Source: an uncultured bacterium (GTDB lineage: Bacteria > Actinomycetota > Coriobacteriia > Coriobacteriales > Atopobiaceae). From it: DNA of 11,746 nt. The notes under the pieces were generated by a model. It saw only the letters and a list, made by a program, of their open reading frames with translations. It did not search any database and was not told the origin of the DNA. A program made the position numbers and the translations under genes. Position 1 is the stretch's first letter; each line of letters opens with the position of its first letter. Positions 1 to 7,974 of the stretch are shown piece by piece. The stretch lies in contig CAJMLD010000030.1 of the NCBI GenBank assembly GCA_905214175.1, forward strand, positions 1-11,746. The letters run 5' to 3'.

Positions 1-79
1 CAAAGTTGACGAGGAAACCGGCAAACCGGTACTGCTGCCCGACACCGCTTTCCAGGCGCTCGAATACATGCCGCGAACG

Positions 80-88
80 TGCTATCAT
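80..88 (+). promoter_or_regulatory. Extended -10 promoter for the ileS T-box leader
   Basis: TG-C-TATCAT reads as an extended -10 element (TGnTATAAT-like). It would start transcription near 94-96, just before the T-box Stem I region. No convincing -35 hexamer lies 16-18 bp upstream, which extended -10 promoters can tolerate. Assignment rests on position and consensus only. Confidence 0.5.
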
Positions 89-89
89 G

Positions 90-359
90 CAGGTCTGAAG
101 GCTGTGAAGGGGACAGGTAGCCTCGGACAGCGTCAAGGGAAGCGAGCGGGGATGGTGGGAGCCCGCCTTGGCGTCCGTCGCAAGATCACCCCGGAGCTGC
201 GGCCCCAAAGCGGGAGCGCGTCTCGCCCGCAAGTAGGCGCCGACGGAGTGGCCGCCGATACAGGCCAGCCGAGTTTGGCGGAAGATCCGCTCGCTGGGTG
301 GTCACAAGCGAAGTGTGAAACGAGCGCTTCGTCCCAGCACGAGGGACGGGCGCTCTTTT
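90..359 (+). promoter_or_regulatory. T-box riboswitch (tRNA-Ile sensing) upstream of ileS
   Basis: This leader senses uncharged tRNA-Ile and controls ileS. Visible parts, in order: a Stem I distal arm at 141-166 (AGCGAG, then GCGGG at 146-150 pairing CCCGC at 162-166); the specifier codon ATC (Ile) at 185-187, followed by ACC and GGAGCTGC as is usual after a specifier; and the antiterminator. In the antiterminator, helix A1 is GCTGGG (293-298) with CCCAGC (333-338), the 7-nt bulge is TGGTCAC (299-305), and helix A2 is AAGCG (306-310) with CGCTT (325-329). The bulge TGGT can pair with an ACCA tRNA end, fitting the A73 discriminator of tRNA-Ile. A competing terminator hairpin follows, so control is probably by transcription attenuation. 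The 5' limit is approximate. No ORF through this stretch should be believed. Confidence 0.88.
322..359 (+). terminator. T-box intrinsic terminator (attenuator)
   Basis: The stem is GAGCGC (322-327) with GCGCTC (350-355), an internal TT/G mismatch, then CGTCCC (330-335) with GGGACG (343-348) around a 7-nt loop, followed by TTTT at 356-359. Its 5' arm uses bases 325-335 that also form the antiterminator, so the two structures exclude each other. It should form when tRNA-Ile is charged and stop transcription before ileS. Confidence 0.85.
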
Positions 360-372
360 GTGCCCGCGAGAT

Positions 373-378
373 GGAGGG
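373..378 (+). promoter_or_regulatory. Ribosome binding site that fixes the ileS start
   Basis: GGAGGG lies 7 nt before the GTG at 386. The in-frame ATG at 371 overlaps this site and has no site of its own. This argues for GTG 386 as the start. Confidence 0.75.
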
Positions 379-385
379 TGTCCAG

Positions 386-3199
386 GTGGCAAACGAGTAC
401 AAGAAGACGATGAACCTCCCCAAGACGGGGTTTCCCATGAGGGCGTCGCTCGCTCAGAACGAGCCAAAGCGCCTTGCCCAGTGGGATGAGGACAAGCTCT
501 ACGAGCAGCTCCTCAAGAAGAACGAGGGGCACGAGAAGTTCGTCCTGCACGATGGCCCTCCGTACGCCAACGGCCCCATCCACCTTGGTCACGCCCAGAA
601 CAAGATCAGCAAGGACATCATCAACCGCTACTGGGCCATGCGCGGCTATCAGACGCCCTACGTCCCCGGCTGGGACTGCCACGGCCAGCCCATCGAGCAC
701 AAGGTCGAGGAGATGCTGGGCACCGAGAAGTTCAACCAGCTTCCCACGGTCAAGATTCGCGAGCTCTGCCGCAAGATGGCCGTCGAGCAGGTCGACACCC
801 AGCGCCAGGGCTTCAAGCGCCTGGGCGTGCTCGCCGAGTGGGACAACCCCTACCTCACCTACGTCCACGACTACGACGCCACCGACGTCGAGATCTTCAA
901 GGCCATTTTCGACAAGGGTGCCATCTACCGCGGACGCAAGCCCGTGCACTGGTGCACCCACTGCCACACGGCGCTCGCCGAGGCAGAGATTGAGTATGGC
1001 GACGAGGTCTCGCCTGCCATCTTTGTGCGCTTCGAGATGACCACGGTCCCTGCCGGCCTTGAGGCCTACAAGGACAACCTCTGGGTGGACATCTGGACCA
1101 CGACCCCGTGGACCCTCCCTGCCGATGACGCGGTCATCCTGCACCCGGAGGCGGACTATGTCGCCGTGCTGGTGGACGGTCGCGCCGAGATTATGGCCGA
1201 GGCGCTTGTCGAGAAGGACTGCGCTAAGTTTGGCTACGAGTCCTACGAGCTCGCGCGCCGTGCCGACGGCGAGGTCTGGCGCATGACCGGCACCGAGCTC
1301 TGCCACAACAAGTACAAGCAGCCCATCTTTGGCGACCAGGGCGTCGAGGGCGAGTTCATCTATGCCGACTACGTCACGCTCGACGACGGCACCGGCGTTG
1401 TACACACCGCGCCCGGCCACGGCGTCGACGACTACAACGCGGGCATGCGCTTTGGCATTCCCGTCGTGATGCCCGTCGACGACGACGGCAACTTCTACAA
1501 GGGCGACGGCATGGGGACCGGTGGCCCGTGGTCCGGCATGAACGTGAACGACGCCAACCCCAAGATCATCGAGTGGCTCCAGGAGCGTGGAACGCTGATC
1601 CTGCACGAGGACATCACGCACAGCTACCCGCACTGCTGGCGCTGCAAGGAGCCCGTCATCTTCCGCGCTACGAGCCAGTGGTTTGTCTCGATGGACAAGA
1701 CCGGCCTGCGCAAGGACGCCCTGCGCGAGCTTGAGAAGGTCAAGTTCTATCCTGCGCACTCGCGCAACCGCATCACTTCGATGGTGGAGGGTCGTCCCGA
1801 CTGGTGCATCTCCCGCCAGCGCAACTGGGGCGTGCCCATTCCGGCCTACACCTGCCAGGACTGCGGCGAGACGGTCATGAACGACGCCACGCTCGACAAG
1901 GTCATCGAACTCTTCCGCGAGAAGGGCTCCGACGCCTGGTTCACCGAGGACCCCGCGAGCTACCTGGGCGACGCTTGCGTCTGCCCCAAGTGCGGTGGCC
2001 ACAACCTCAAGGCCAACTCCGACATTCTCGACGTGTGGTGGGACTCGGGCGTGAGCCACACTGCCGTGTGTAAGCACCGCGGCTACCTCAAGTTCCCGGC
2101 CGACATGTACCTCGAGGGTTCCGACCAGCACCGCGGCTGGTTCATGAGCTCGCTTATGACCTCGGTTGGCGCGTACGACGTGGCACCGTACAAGTCGATC
2201 GTCTCCCAGGGCTTCACGCTGGACGGCCAGGGCCGCAAGATGTCCAAGTCGCTCGGCAACGTGATTGACCCCAACAAGGAATGCGATACCCGTGGTGCCG
2301 ATGTGCTTCGTCTGTGGGTCGCCTCGGTCGACACCTCGACCGACGTTCCCTGCGACAACACAATCCTTGGCCACGTGGGCGACGCCTACCGCAAGATCCG
2401 CAACACCTTCAGGTTCCTCCTCGGTGAGATCGAGGACCAGTTTGACCCCGCAACGCAGGGCGTTCCCGTGGCAGAGCTCACGCCGTATGACCGCATCACG
2501 CTCGCGCACATGTGCGAGGTCCACGACACCGTGGCTCGCGCCTACGAGGGCTATCGCTTCAACGTGGTCTTCCGCACGCTCTACGACTACGTGACCGAGC
2601 TCTCCAACGGCTACCTCAACGCGACGAAGGACCGCGTCTACTGCGGTGCCACCAACTCGCCCGAGCGTCGCTCTGCGCAGACCACCTGGGCCTACATCCT
2701 GTCGATGCTCATCCACGACTTCCAGCCCATCCTGGTCTACACCACCGACGAGGTCATGCCGCACCTGCCCGCCTCCATGCGGGACAACCAGGAGCACGCG
2801 GCGCTGCTCGATTGGTACCAGGCGCCCATGACGGCCGCCGAGTACGAGCCGCTCCTCAACGCGCACAAGGCTCTGGTCGAGGCGAGGGGTGCCTTCACCA
2901 AGGCATATGAGGAGGCCGCCTCGGAGGGTGTCATTCCTGAGAAGACCTCTCAGGCTGCTCGCGCTTCGCTCACCATGCCGGCAGAGGCGCTGGACGAGCT
3001 TGCCGCGACGGGCATCGACCTCGCCGAGCCGCTCGTGTGCTCTGAGGTGTCGACCTCTGCTGGCGAGGAGTTCTCTGCCACCGTCACCCACGCCGAGGGC
3101 GAGCGTTGTCCCAGGTGTTGGAACTGGCGCGAGCTTGGCGAGGACGGCCTGTGCGAGCGTTGCCACGACGCGGTTGAGGGCGCGTCTCAGCAGGGCTAG
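386..3199 (+). CDS. ileS: Isoleucine--tRNA ligase (IleS)
   Basis: This class I aminoacyl-tRNA synthetase charges tRNA-Ile with isoleucine in the cytoplasm. The 937-residue product has the expected length for the bacterial enzyme. Visible motifs are the HIGH-type signature HLGH at residues 66-69, the editing-domain signatures TTPWTLPA and GTGVVHTAPGHG, a central zinc-type pair of CxxC motifs before DILDVWWDSG, KMSKS at residues 618-622, and a C-terminal zinc knuckle CPRC (908-911) and CERC (923-926). The start is GTG 386, chosen for the GGAGGG site and because codons further upstream would lie inside the T-box leader. The next gene, lspA, begins 42 nt downstream. Expression is probably controlled by tRNA-Ile charging through the leader. 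No key residue appears missing. Confidence 0.97.
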   Translation: MANEYKKTMNLPKTGFPMRASLAQNEPKRLAQWDEDKLYEQLLKKNEGHEKFVLHDGPPYANGPIHLGHAQNKISKDIINRYWAMRGYQTPYVPGWDCHGQPIEHKVEEMLGTEKFNQLPTVKIRELCRKMAVEQVDTQRQGFKRLGVLAEWDNPYLTYVHDYDATDVEIFKAIFDKGAIYRGRKPVHWCTHCHTALAEAEIEYGDEVSPAIFVRFEMTTVPAGLEAYKDNLWVDIWTTTPWTLPADDAVILHPEADYVAVLVDGRAEIMAEALVEKDCAKFGYESYELARRADGEVWRMTGTELCHNKYKQPIFGDQGVEGEFIYADYVTLDDGTGVVHTAPGHGVDDYNAGMRFGIPVVMPVDDDGNFYKGDGMGTGGPWSGMNVNDANPKIIEWLQERGTLILHEDITHSYPHCWRCKEPVIFRATSQWFVSMDKTGLRKDALRELEKVKFYPAHSRNRITSMVEGRPDWCISRQRNWGVPIPAYTCQDCGETVMNDATLDKVIELFREKGSDAWFTEDPASYLGDACVCPKCGGHNLKANSDILDVWWDSGVSHTAVCKHRGYLKFPADMYLEGSDQHRGWFMSSLMTSVGAYDVAPYKSIVSQGFTLDGQGRKMSKSLGNVIDPNKECDTRGADVLRLWVASVDTSTDVPCDNTILGHVGDAYRKIRNTFRFLLGEIEDQFDPATQGVPVAELTPYDRITLAHMCEVHDTVARAYEGYRFNVVFRTLYDYVTELSNGYLNATKDRVYCGATNSPERRSAQTTWAYILSMLIHDFQPILVYTTDEVMPHLPASMRDNQEHAALLDWYQAPMTAAEYEPLLNAHKALVEARGAFTKAYEEAASEGVIPEKTSQAARASLTMPAEALDELAATGIDLAEPLVCSEVSTSAGEEFSATVTHAEGERCPRCWNWRELGEDGLCERCHDAVEGASQQG

Positions 3200-3241
3200 C
3201 GCTTTGGGGAAGTTGTTGGAAGACGTACGTAGGGGGCTTTT

Positions 3242-3811
3242 GTGACAGTTGACGCAATGCATAGGGCACGGTCATGGCGTGGCGCTCGGCTCGTCGTGTT
3301 CTGGGTCATTTGCGTGCTTGCCGTTCTCGTCGACCAGGTCACCAAGGCCGCCGCACGTGCGTCTCTTGTCTCAGGGCAACCCCAGGAGTTTATCCCGGGG
3401 GTCCTTGATCTCTCGTTCGTGAAGAACACGGGTGCGGCGTTCTCCCTTGGGGAGGGCGCCGGCCCCGTGTTCATCGTCTTCGCTGCCGTCGTGCTGGCCT
3501 TTGGCATCTGGCTTGTGTGGTCGCACGATGGCCTGCCTATGCCTTTGGTTGTTTCCGTCGCCTGCGTGTGCGGTGGTGGCGTAGGCAACATGATCGACCG
3601 CATGATGTTTGGCTATGTCACGGATTTCTTTGCCACCACCTTCATGGACTTTCCCGTGTTCAACGTGGCAGACATCTTTGTCACCGTGGGCATTGTCGTC
3701 TCGGTCATCCTCTACCTGGTGATGGTCGATGAGCCGGTGGTCTCGGTTGAGGCGCCCGAGCATACCGGGAAGTCCGTCTCGTCAAGCGTCGGAGACAGCC
3801 AGGATGCCTGA
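3242..3811 (+). CDS. lspA: Lipoprotein signal peptidase (signal peptidase II)
   Basis: This membrane aspartyl protease cleaves the signal peptide from diacylglyceryl-modified prolipoproteins. The 189-residue product has four hydrophobic segments (roughly residues 15-33, 68-88, 95-113 and 142-162). Family motifs are visible: VDQVTK near the end of the first segment, VKNTGAAFSL, GNMIDR with the catalytic Asp at residue 119, and FNVADIFVTVG with the second catalytic Asp at residue 144. The GTG start at 3242 has AGGGGG at 3231-3236, 5 nt away. The C-terminal tail past about residue 165 is polar and Ser-rich, longer than in minimal LspA proteins. Its last 8 nt overlap the next gene, which suggests translational coupling. 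It probably shares the ileS transcript, since no terminator is visible in the 42-nt gap. Confidence 0.95.
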   Translation: MTVDAMHRARSWRGARLVVFWVICVLAVLVDQVTKAAARASLVSGQPQEFIPGVLDLSFVKNTGAAFSLGEGAGPVFIVFAAVVLAFGIWLVWSHDGLPMPLVVSVACVCGGGVGNMIDRMMFGYVTDFFATTFMDFPVFNVADIFVTVGIVVSVILYLVMVDEPVVSVEAPEHTGKSVSSSVGDSQDA

Positions 3812-4820
3812 TCGTCTTGTTGGCCTGCTCGTGGGACCTGAGGGCGATGGCGTTCGCATCGACGCGTTTCTCTCGGCGCAGGACGGCATGCCGTCGAGAA
3901 GCGCCTGCGCACGTCTCGTCGAAGAGGGGCGCGTGACGCTCAACGCCACGCCCGTCTCGTCCAAGAGCGAGCGACTCTGCCTGGGCGATCGCCTGCAGGT
4001 GACGCTTCCCGAGGAGGAGCCCGCGACGGGCGTGCTGGCTCCCAACCCCTACATTCCGTTGGACATCCGCTTCGAGGACCAGTACCTCATGGTCCTCTCG
4101 AAGCAGGCCGGTCTGGTGTGCCACCCCAGTCCCGGCCACGTCGACGACACGCTGGCAAACGCCCTTGTCGCCCATTGCGGCCCCGCTCACCTGGGACGCC
4201 TTCAAGGAGACGACCGGCCGGGCATTGTGCACCGCCTTGACATGGACACCTCCGGCCTCATGGTTGCCGCGAAGGACGACGAGACCCAGAAGGCCCTGCA
4301 GGACCTTATCCGCCTGCGCGTGCTGGACCGTCGCTACGTAACACTCGTGCAGGGCTATGTGGCTCCCGACAAGGGCACCATAGAGAGTGGCATCGCGCGC
4401 TCGACGAGGGACCGCCTGCGCATGATGGTGACTGACGACCCGGGTGCCCGCGAGGCCATCACCACGTTTACCACGCTCGAGCGTTTTGAGGCCGGCCGGC
4501 GCGACGATGGCTACACCCTCCTTGAGTGCCACCTCTATACCGGCCGCACGCATCAGATTCGGGTCCACATGCGCCACATTGGCCACTGCGTGGTGGGAGA
4601 CCCGCTCTACGGACGTGGCGACCTTCGCCAAAACCTGGGACTTACCAGGCAGTTCCTCCACTCGTGGCACATCCGCTTTGACCACCCCGTGACCGGAGAG
4701 ACCATCGAGCTTGCCGATGAGCTGCCGGAGGACCTGCGCTCTGTACTAGAATCGCTGAAGGATACCTCAATGGGACGAACCGAGGCAGGGGAGCGCATCT
4801 GTCCGCAGCTTGGGGTGTAA
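3804..4820 (+). CDS. RluA/RluD-family 23S rRNA pseudouridine synthase
   Basis: This enzyme isomerises uridine to pseudouridine in RNA, most likely in 23S rRNA. The 338-residue product has an N-terminal S4 RNA-binding region (about residues 16-75, around RIDAFLS and LVEEGRVTLN). The catalytic domain carries HRLDMDTSG at residues 143-151, with the catalytic Asp at 146. The later family motif TGRTHQIRVHM starts at residue 246. ATG 3804 was chosen over upstream in-frame codons because the protein there begins a normal S4 lead-in and GGAG at 3791-3794 is 9 nt away. The start overlaps the lspA stop by 8 nt. An RluD-like protein beside lspA is a common bacterial arrangement. Which uridines are modified (RluC- or RluD-type specificity) cannot be read from the sequence. 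Confidence 0.93.
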   Translation: MPDRLVGLLVGPEGDGVRIDAFLSAQDGMPSRSACARLVEEGRVTLNATPVSSKSERLCLGDRLQVTLPEEEPATGVLAPNPYIPLDIRFEDQYLMVLSKQAGLVCHPSPGHVDDTLANALVAHCGPAHLGRLQGDDRPGIVHRLDMDTSGLMVAAKDDETQKALQDLIRLRVLDRRYVTLVQGYVAPDKGTIESGIARSTRDRLRMMVTDDPGAREAITTFTTLERFEAGRRDDGYTLLECHLYTGRTHQIRVHMRHIGHCVVGDPLYGRGDLRQNLGLTRQFLHSWHIRFDHPVTGETIELADELPEDLRSVLESLKDTSMGRTEAGERICPQLGV

Positions 4821-4875
4821 CGCAGTCGCCTCGCGTGCGTTGTTTGGTGCGCGGCCTCGTGAGAGAGAGCTAGCT

Positions 4876-6180
4876 ATGGAGTTCAACAGGATCGGACTCA
4901 CACCCATCGTGATCTTCAACATGATTGTGTGGCTCTTCTTCACGCTGGCGTACTTCTACCAGTTTGTCTATCTCATCCGCGTGGCGGCACGCGGCACGGT
5001 CAAGCTGCCCGCGGCAAAGAAGCTGCACCGGTATGCCTTCTTCATCTCGGCGCACAACGAGGAGCCGGTCATTGGCAACCTCGTGCGCTCGATTCTCGCC
5101 CAGGACTACCCGCGCGAGCTCATGGATGTCTTTGTGGTATGCGACGCCTGCACCGACAACACACACGAGGAGGCCGAGCGCGCCGGGGCCATTGTCTGGG
5201 ACAGGAACGACCTTGCGCGTCGTGGCAAGAGCTGGGCCATGGACTACGGCTTTGACCGCATCCTCAACGAGTATGGTGACAAGTACGAGGGCTTTTTCGT
5301 CTTCGACGCAGACAATCTCGTCTCGCCCAACTACGTCCGCATCATGAACGATGCCTTCGACGCCGGCTACCTGGTGTGCACGAGCTACCGCAACTCAAAG
5401 AACTTCGACTCCAGCTGGATTTCTGCCGCCAACGCCCTGTGGTTCATGCGCGAGGCCAAGTTCCTGAACAACGCCCGCATGATGGTAGGTACGAGCTGCG
5501 CCATCTCTGGTTCCGGCTGGCTCGTCTCGGGCAAGATCATCAAGGGCATGCACGGATGGGACTTCCATACCCTGACGGAGGACATCCAGTTCTCAACGTT
5601 CTGCTGCGCGAACAACATCCAGATTGGCTATGCTCCGGCCGAGTTCTTTGACGAGCAACCCGTTACCTTCAAGGCTAGCTGGGTTCAGCGACTGCGGTGG
5701 ACCAAGGGGTTCTACCAGGTGTTCTTCTCGTATTGCAGGGACCTGTTCCACGGGATTCGCCACGGGCGCTTTGCCTCGTACGATATGCTCATGACCATTG
5801 CCCCGGGCATGATCCTCACGCTTCTCTCGGCCTTTGTGAACGCGACCTACCTTATCGTGGGCAGCCTGAGCCACGGCTTCATTGCGACCGAGGCCGAGCT
5901 CTCCATGTGCGTGGGGTCGCTGATCATGACGTTTGCCTCGATGTACTTCGTGTTTTTCCTGCTCGCCGTCATCACGACTATCGCCGAGCGCAAGCACATC
6001 CACTGCCACAAGAGCAGGCGCTGGATCATCTTCACTAACCTGTTCACGTTTCCGCTCTTTATGATGACCTACATCCCCATGACTGTGGTGGCGCTCTTCA
6101 AGAAGGTCGAGTGGATTCCCACCAAGCACGACATCGCCGTGAACGTCGAGGACGTGCTGGGCGAGGACGCCGCCAACTAG
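4876..6180 (+). CDS. Membrane-anchored family 2 glycosyltransferase
   Basis: This processive-type GT2 enzyme transfers sugar from a nucleotide sugar to a growing surface polysaccharide or glycolipid; substrate and product are unknown. The 434-residue protein has one N-terminal transmembrane segment (about residues 10-32). The cytoplasmic catalytic domain opens with FFISAHNEE, carries the metal-binding DAD at residues 144-146, the TED acceptor-base motif at 234-236, and QRLRW (Q/RxxRW motif) at 271-275. Three or so hydrophobic segments follow between about 308 and 412. This matches the poly-N-acetylglucosamine synthase/cellulose synthase-like architecture. ATG 4876 was chosen because the transmembrane segment follows directly; a purine-rich GAGAGAGAG lies just upstream. 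The gene starts 55 nt after the pseudouridine synthase with no terminator seen, so it may be read from the same transcript. No partner synthase genes (such as icaB or icaC types) are nearby. Confidence 0.88.
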   Translation: MEFNRIGLTPIVIFNMIVWLFFTLAYFYQFVYLIRVAARGTVKLPAAKKLHRYAFFISAHNEEPVIGNLVRSILAQDYPRELMDVFVVCDACTDNTHEEAERAGAIVWDRNDLARRGKSWAMDYGFDRILNEYGDKYEGFFVFDADNLVSPNYVRIMNDAFDAGYLVCTSYRNSKNFDSSWISAANALWFMREAKFLNNARMMVGTSCAISGSGWLVSGKIIKGMHGWDFHTLTEDIQFSTFCCANNIQIGYAPAEFFDEQPVTFKASWVQRLRWTKGFYQVFFSYCRDLFHGIRHGRFASYDMLMTIAPGMILTLLSAFVNATYLIVGSLSHGFIATEAELSMCVGSLIMTFASMYFVFFLLAVITTIAERKHIHCHKSRRWIIFTNLFTFPLFMMTYIPMTVVALFKKVEWIPTKHDIAVNVEDVLGEDAAN

Positions 6181-6205
6181 GTTTGCGGGGGCGGGGTGGC
6201 GTCTT

Positions 6206-6335
6206 GCCGCGGGTTTCGGACGGTTAGCCACCCCTAAACGGCGAGAAGTCGCGGCATTTACGAGGTGCCGCGAATTTCAGACATTTAGAGCGGCCTAACC
6301 GTTCGGATATTTCCTAACCGTCCGAAAAATGCGGC
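6206..6335. repeat. Cluster of degenerate inverted and direct repeats before guaB
   Basis: A 22-bp unit occurs at 6206-6227 (starting GCCGCGGGTTTCGG, ending ACGGTTAG). It recurs in the same direction at 6267-6288 with changes, and inverted at 6314-6335, where about 19 of 22 bases match the complement of the first copy. A partial inverted copy begins CTAACCGTTCGG at 6295. A separate small hairpin, GCGGCA (6251-6256) with TGCCGC (6266-6271), lies between. No T-run follows, so a standard terminator is not evident. It could be a degenerate palindromic repeat element or a structured RNA after the glycosyltransferase gene. No ORF here looks coding. Confidence 0.7.
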
Positions 6336-6393
6336 ATCACCTGTGGTGCGTTCTCGCAGCTCGGCCGACGGTGCCGAACCATTGTCTGCCTGA

Positions 6394-6402
6394 TGCTACA
6401 AT
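6394..6402 (+). promoter_or_regulatory. Extended -10 promoter for guaB
   Basis: TG-C-TACAAT is an extended -10 element 55 nt before the guaB ATG, giving a start near 6409. No good -35 hexamer is seen at 16-18 bp. No purine riboswitch or recognisable operator is visible in the short leader. Confidence 0.5.
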
Positions 6403-6456
6403 GGCCCGAACAGTGGCCACCGGTACCGCATTGGCGGAGAGTAGGAGCGCACGCGC

Positions 6457-7974
6457 ATGGCAACGTTCTTCGAAGGGGAATCGCACACCTTCTCTGAGTA
6501 CCTTCTCGTACCTGGTTATTCCTCGGCGGAGAACATCCCCGCGAACGTCTCGCTTCGCACGCCGCTCGTGCGCTACAAGCGCGGCGAGGAGCCGGCGCTG
6601 AGCCTCAACATCCCCATGGTTTCCGCAATCATGCAGGCTGTCTCCGGACCCAAGCTTGCCGTGGCCCTCGCCCAGGAGGGCGGTCTCTCCTTCATCTACG
6701 GCTCCCAGAGCGCCGACGACGAGGCGGCCATGGTGCGAGAGGTGAAGTCCTATAAGGCCGGCTTTGTGGTCTCCGACTCCACGCTTACGCCCGATATGAC
6801 GCTTGGTCAGGTCATGGAGATGAAGGAGCGCACCGGGCACTCCACCATGCCCGTCACCGACGACGGCACCTCCCATGGCCACCTTGTGGGCATTGTGACC
6901 TCGCGCGACTACCGCCCCTCCCGCGACGATCGCGCCAAGCTCGTCTCCGAGTTCATGACGCCGCGCGAGAAGATGATTGTTGCCGAGGACGGGACCTCGC
7001 TCAAGACCGCCAACGACATCATCTGGGACAACAAGCTCAACCAGCTGCCCATCGTCGACGCTGACAACCGCCTGGTGGCACTGGTCTTCCGCAAGGACTA
7101 CGACTCCCACAAGTCCCGCCCGGACGAGCTTCTCGACCAGCACAAGCGCTACCTCGTGGGTGCGGGCATCAACACACGCGACTATGCCGAGCGTGTCCCC
7201 AAGCTGGTCGAGGCCGGTGCCGACGTTCTCTGCATCGACTCCTCCGAGGGCTTCTCGGAGTGGCAGAAGCGCACGCTCGCCTGGATTCGCGAGAACTACG
7301 GCGACTCCGTGCGCGTGGGCGCCGGAAACGTGGTCGACGCCGAGGGCTTCCGCTTCCTTGCCGATTGCGGCGCTGACTTCGTGAAGGTGGGCATCGGCGG
7401 CGGCTCCATCTGCATCACGCGTGAGCAGAAGGGCATTGGTCGCGGCCAAGCCTCCGCGCTTATCGACGTGTGCCGCGCGCGTGACGAGTACTTCGAGGAG
7501 ACCGGCATCTACGTGCCCGTGTGCTCCGATGGCGGCATCGTCTACGACTACCACATGACGCTCGCGCTGGCCATGGGAGCCGACTTCCTCATGCTCGGGC
7601 GCTACTTCGCCCGCTTCGACGAGAGCCCCACGCGCCGCGTCAACGTGAACGGCTCCTACATGAAGGAGTACTGGGGCGAGGGCTCCGCGCGTGCCCGCAA
7701 CTGGCAGCGCTACGACCTAGGCGGCAACAAGAAGGGCCTCTCGTTTGTCGAGGGCGTCGACTCCTACGTGCCGTATGCCGGCCCGCTCAAGGAGAACGTC
7801 GACAACTCGCTGCTCAAGGTCCGCTCCACAATGTGCAACTGCGGCGCGCTCGACCTTGCGGAGTTCCGCGACAAGGCCAAGCTCACGCTCGTCTCGGCCA
7901 CGTCGCTTGTCGAGGGCGGCGCGCACGACGTGCTCCTCAAGGACTCCAGCCAGCAGGTGAACTTCCGCTCGTGA
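6457..7974 (+). CDS. guaB: IMP dehydrogenase, Tritrichomonas-type
   Basis: This enzyme oxidises IMP to XMP with NAD+, the committed step of guanine nucleotide synthesis. The 505-residue protein is a TIM barrel interrupted by a CBS-domain pair at about residues 104-215 (each CBS repeat ends near SRDY or RKDY). The catalytic loop reads GIGGGSICITREQKGIGRGQ with the nucleophile Cys at residue 319. The mobile flap has WQRYDLG with the Arg-Tyr catalytic dyad at 418-419. The loop wording, total length and residue numbering match the Tritrichomonas foetus-type enzyme rather than the common bacterial GPGSICTTR loop. Lys310 and Glu432 (one-residue offset) fit the NAD-site residues I recall as linked to weak mycophenolate binding in that enzyme. 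ATG 6457 has TAGGAG at 6442-6447. The stop at 7972-7974 lies inside a 10-bp tandem duplication that leads into a palindrome. Confidence 0.96.
   Translation: MATFFEGESHTFSEYLLVPGYSSAENIPANVSLRTPLVRYKRGEEPALSLNIPMVSAIMQAVSGPKLAVALAQEGGLSFIYGSQSADDEAAMVREVKSYKAGFVVSDSTLTPDMTLGQVMEMKERTGHSTMPVTDDGTSHGHLVGIVTSRDYRPSRDDRAKLVSEFMTPREKMIVAEDGTSLKTANDIIWDNKLNQLPIVDADNRLVALVFRKDYDSHKSRPDELLDQHKRYLVGAGINTRDYAERVPKLVEAGADVLCIDSSEGFSEWQKRTLAWIRENYGDSVRVGAGNVVDAEGFRFLADCGADFVKVGIGGGSICITREQKGIGRGQASALIDVCRARDEYFEETGIYVPVCSDGGIVYDYHMTLALAMGADFLMLGRYFARFDESPTRRVNVNGSYMKEYWGEGSARARNWQRYDLGGNKKGLSFVEGVDSYVPYAGPLKENVDNSLLKVRSTMCNCGALDLAEFRDKAKLTLVSATSLVEGGAHDVLLKDSSQQVNFRS

Noticed and set aside
6..11. TTGACG as a -35 box
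   Set aside because: No -10 hexamer at 16-18 bp; the extended -10 at 80-88 is better placed for the leader.
1..67. End of an upstream gene
   Set aside because: One plus frame and one minus frame both look mildly coding, but the plus frame has no stop before the T-box and neither yields a recognisable protein. The fragment is too short to call.
68..385. N-terminal extension of IleS (open frame from 68, or ATG 371)
   Set aside because: The stretch is a T-box leader with terminator. The predicted residues do not resemble IleS, and GTG 386 has the proper ribosome binding site.
3221..3228. Palindrome ACGTACGT region between ileS and lspA as a terminator
   Set aside because: The palindrome is only 8 bp with no loop and no T-run; the spacing looks like a continuous operon.
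302..3262. 986-codon open frame on the minus strand across ileS
   Set aside because: It is antisense to a certain gene. Long mirror frames are expected when third positions are mostly G or C.
3705..4685. 326-codon minus-strand open frame across the pseudouridine synthase
   Set aside because: Shadow of a well-supported gene on the other strand.
6337..7554. 405-codon minus-strand open frame across guaB
   Set aside because: Shadow of guaB caused by codon bias; low-complexity residues and no family resemblance.
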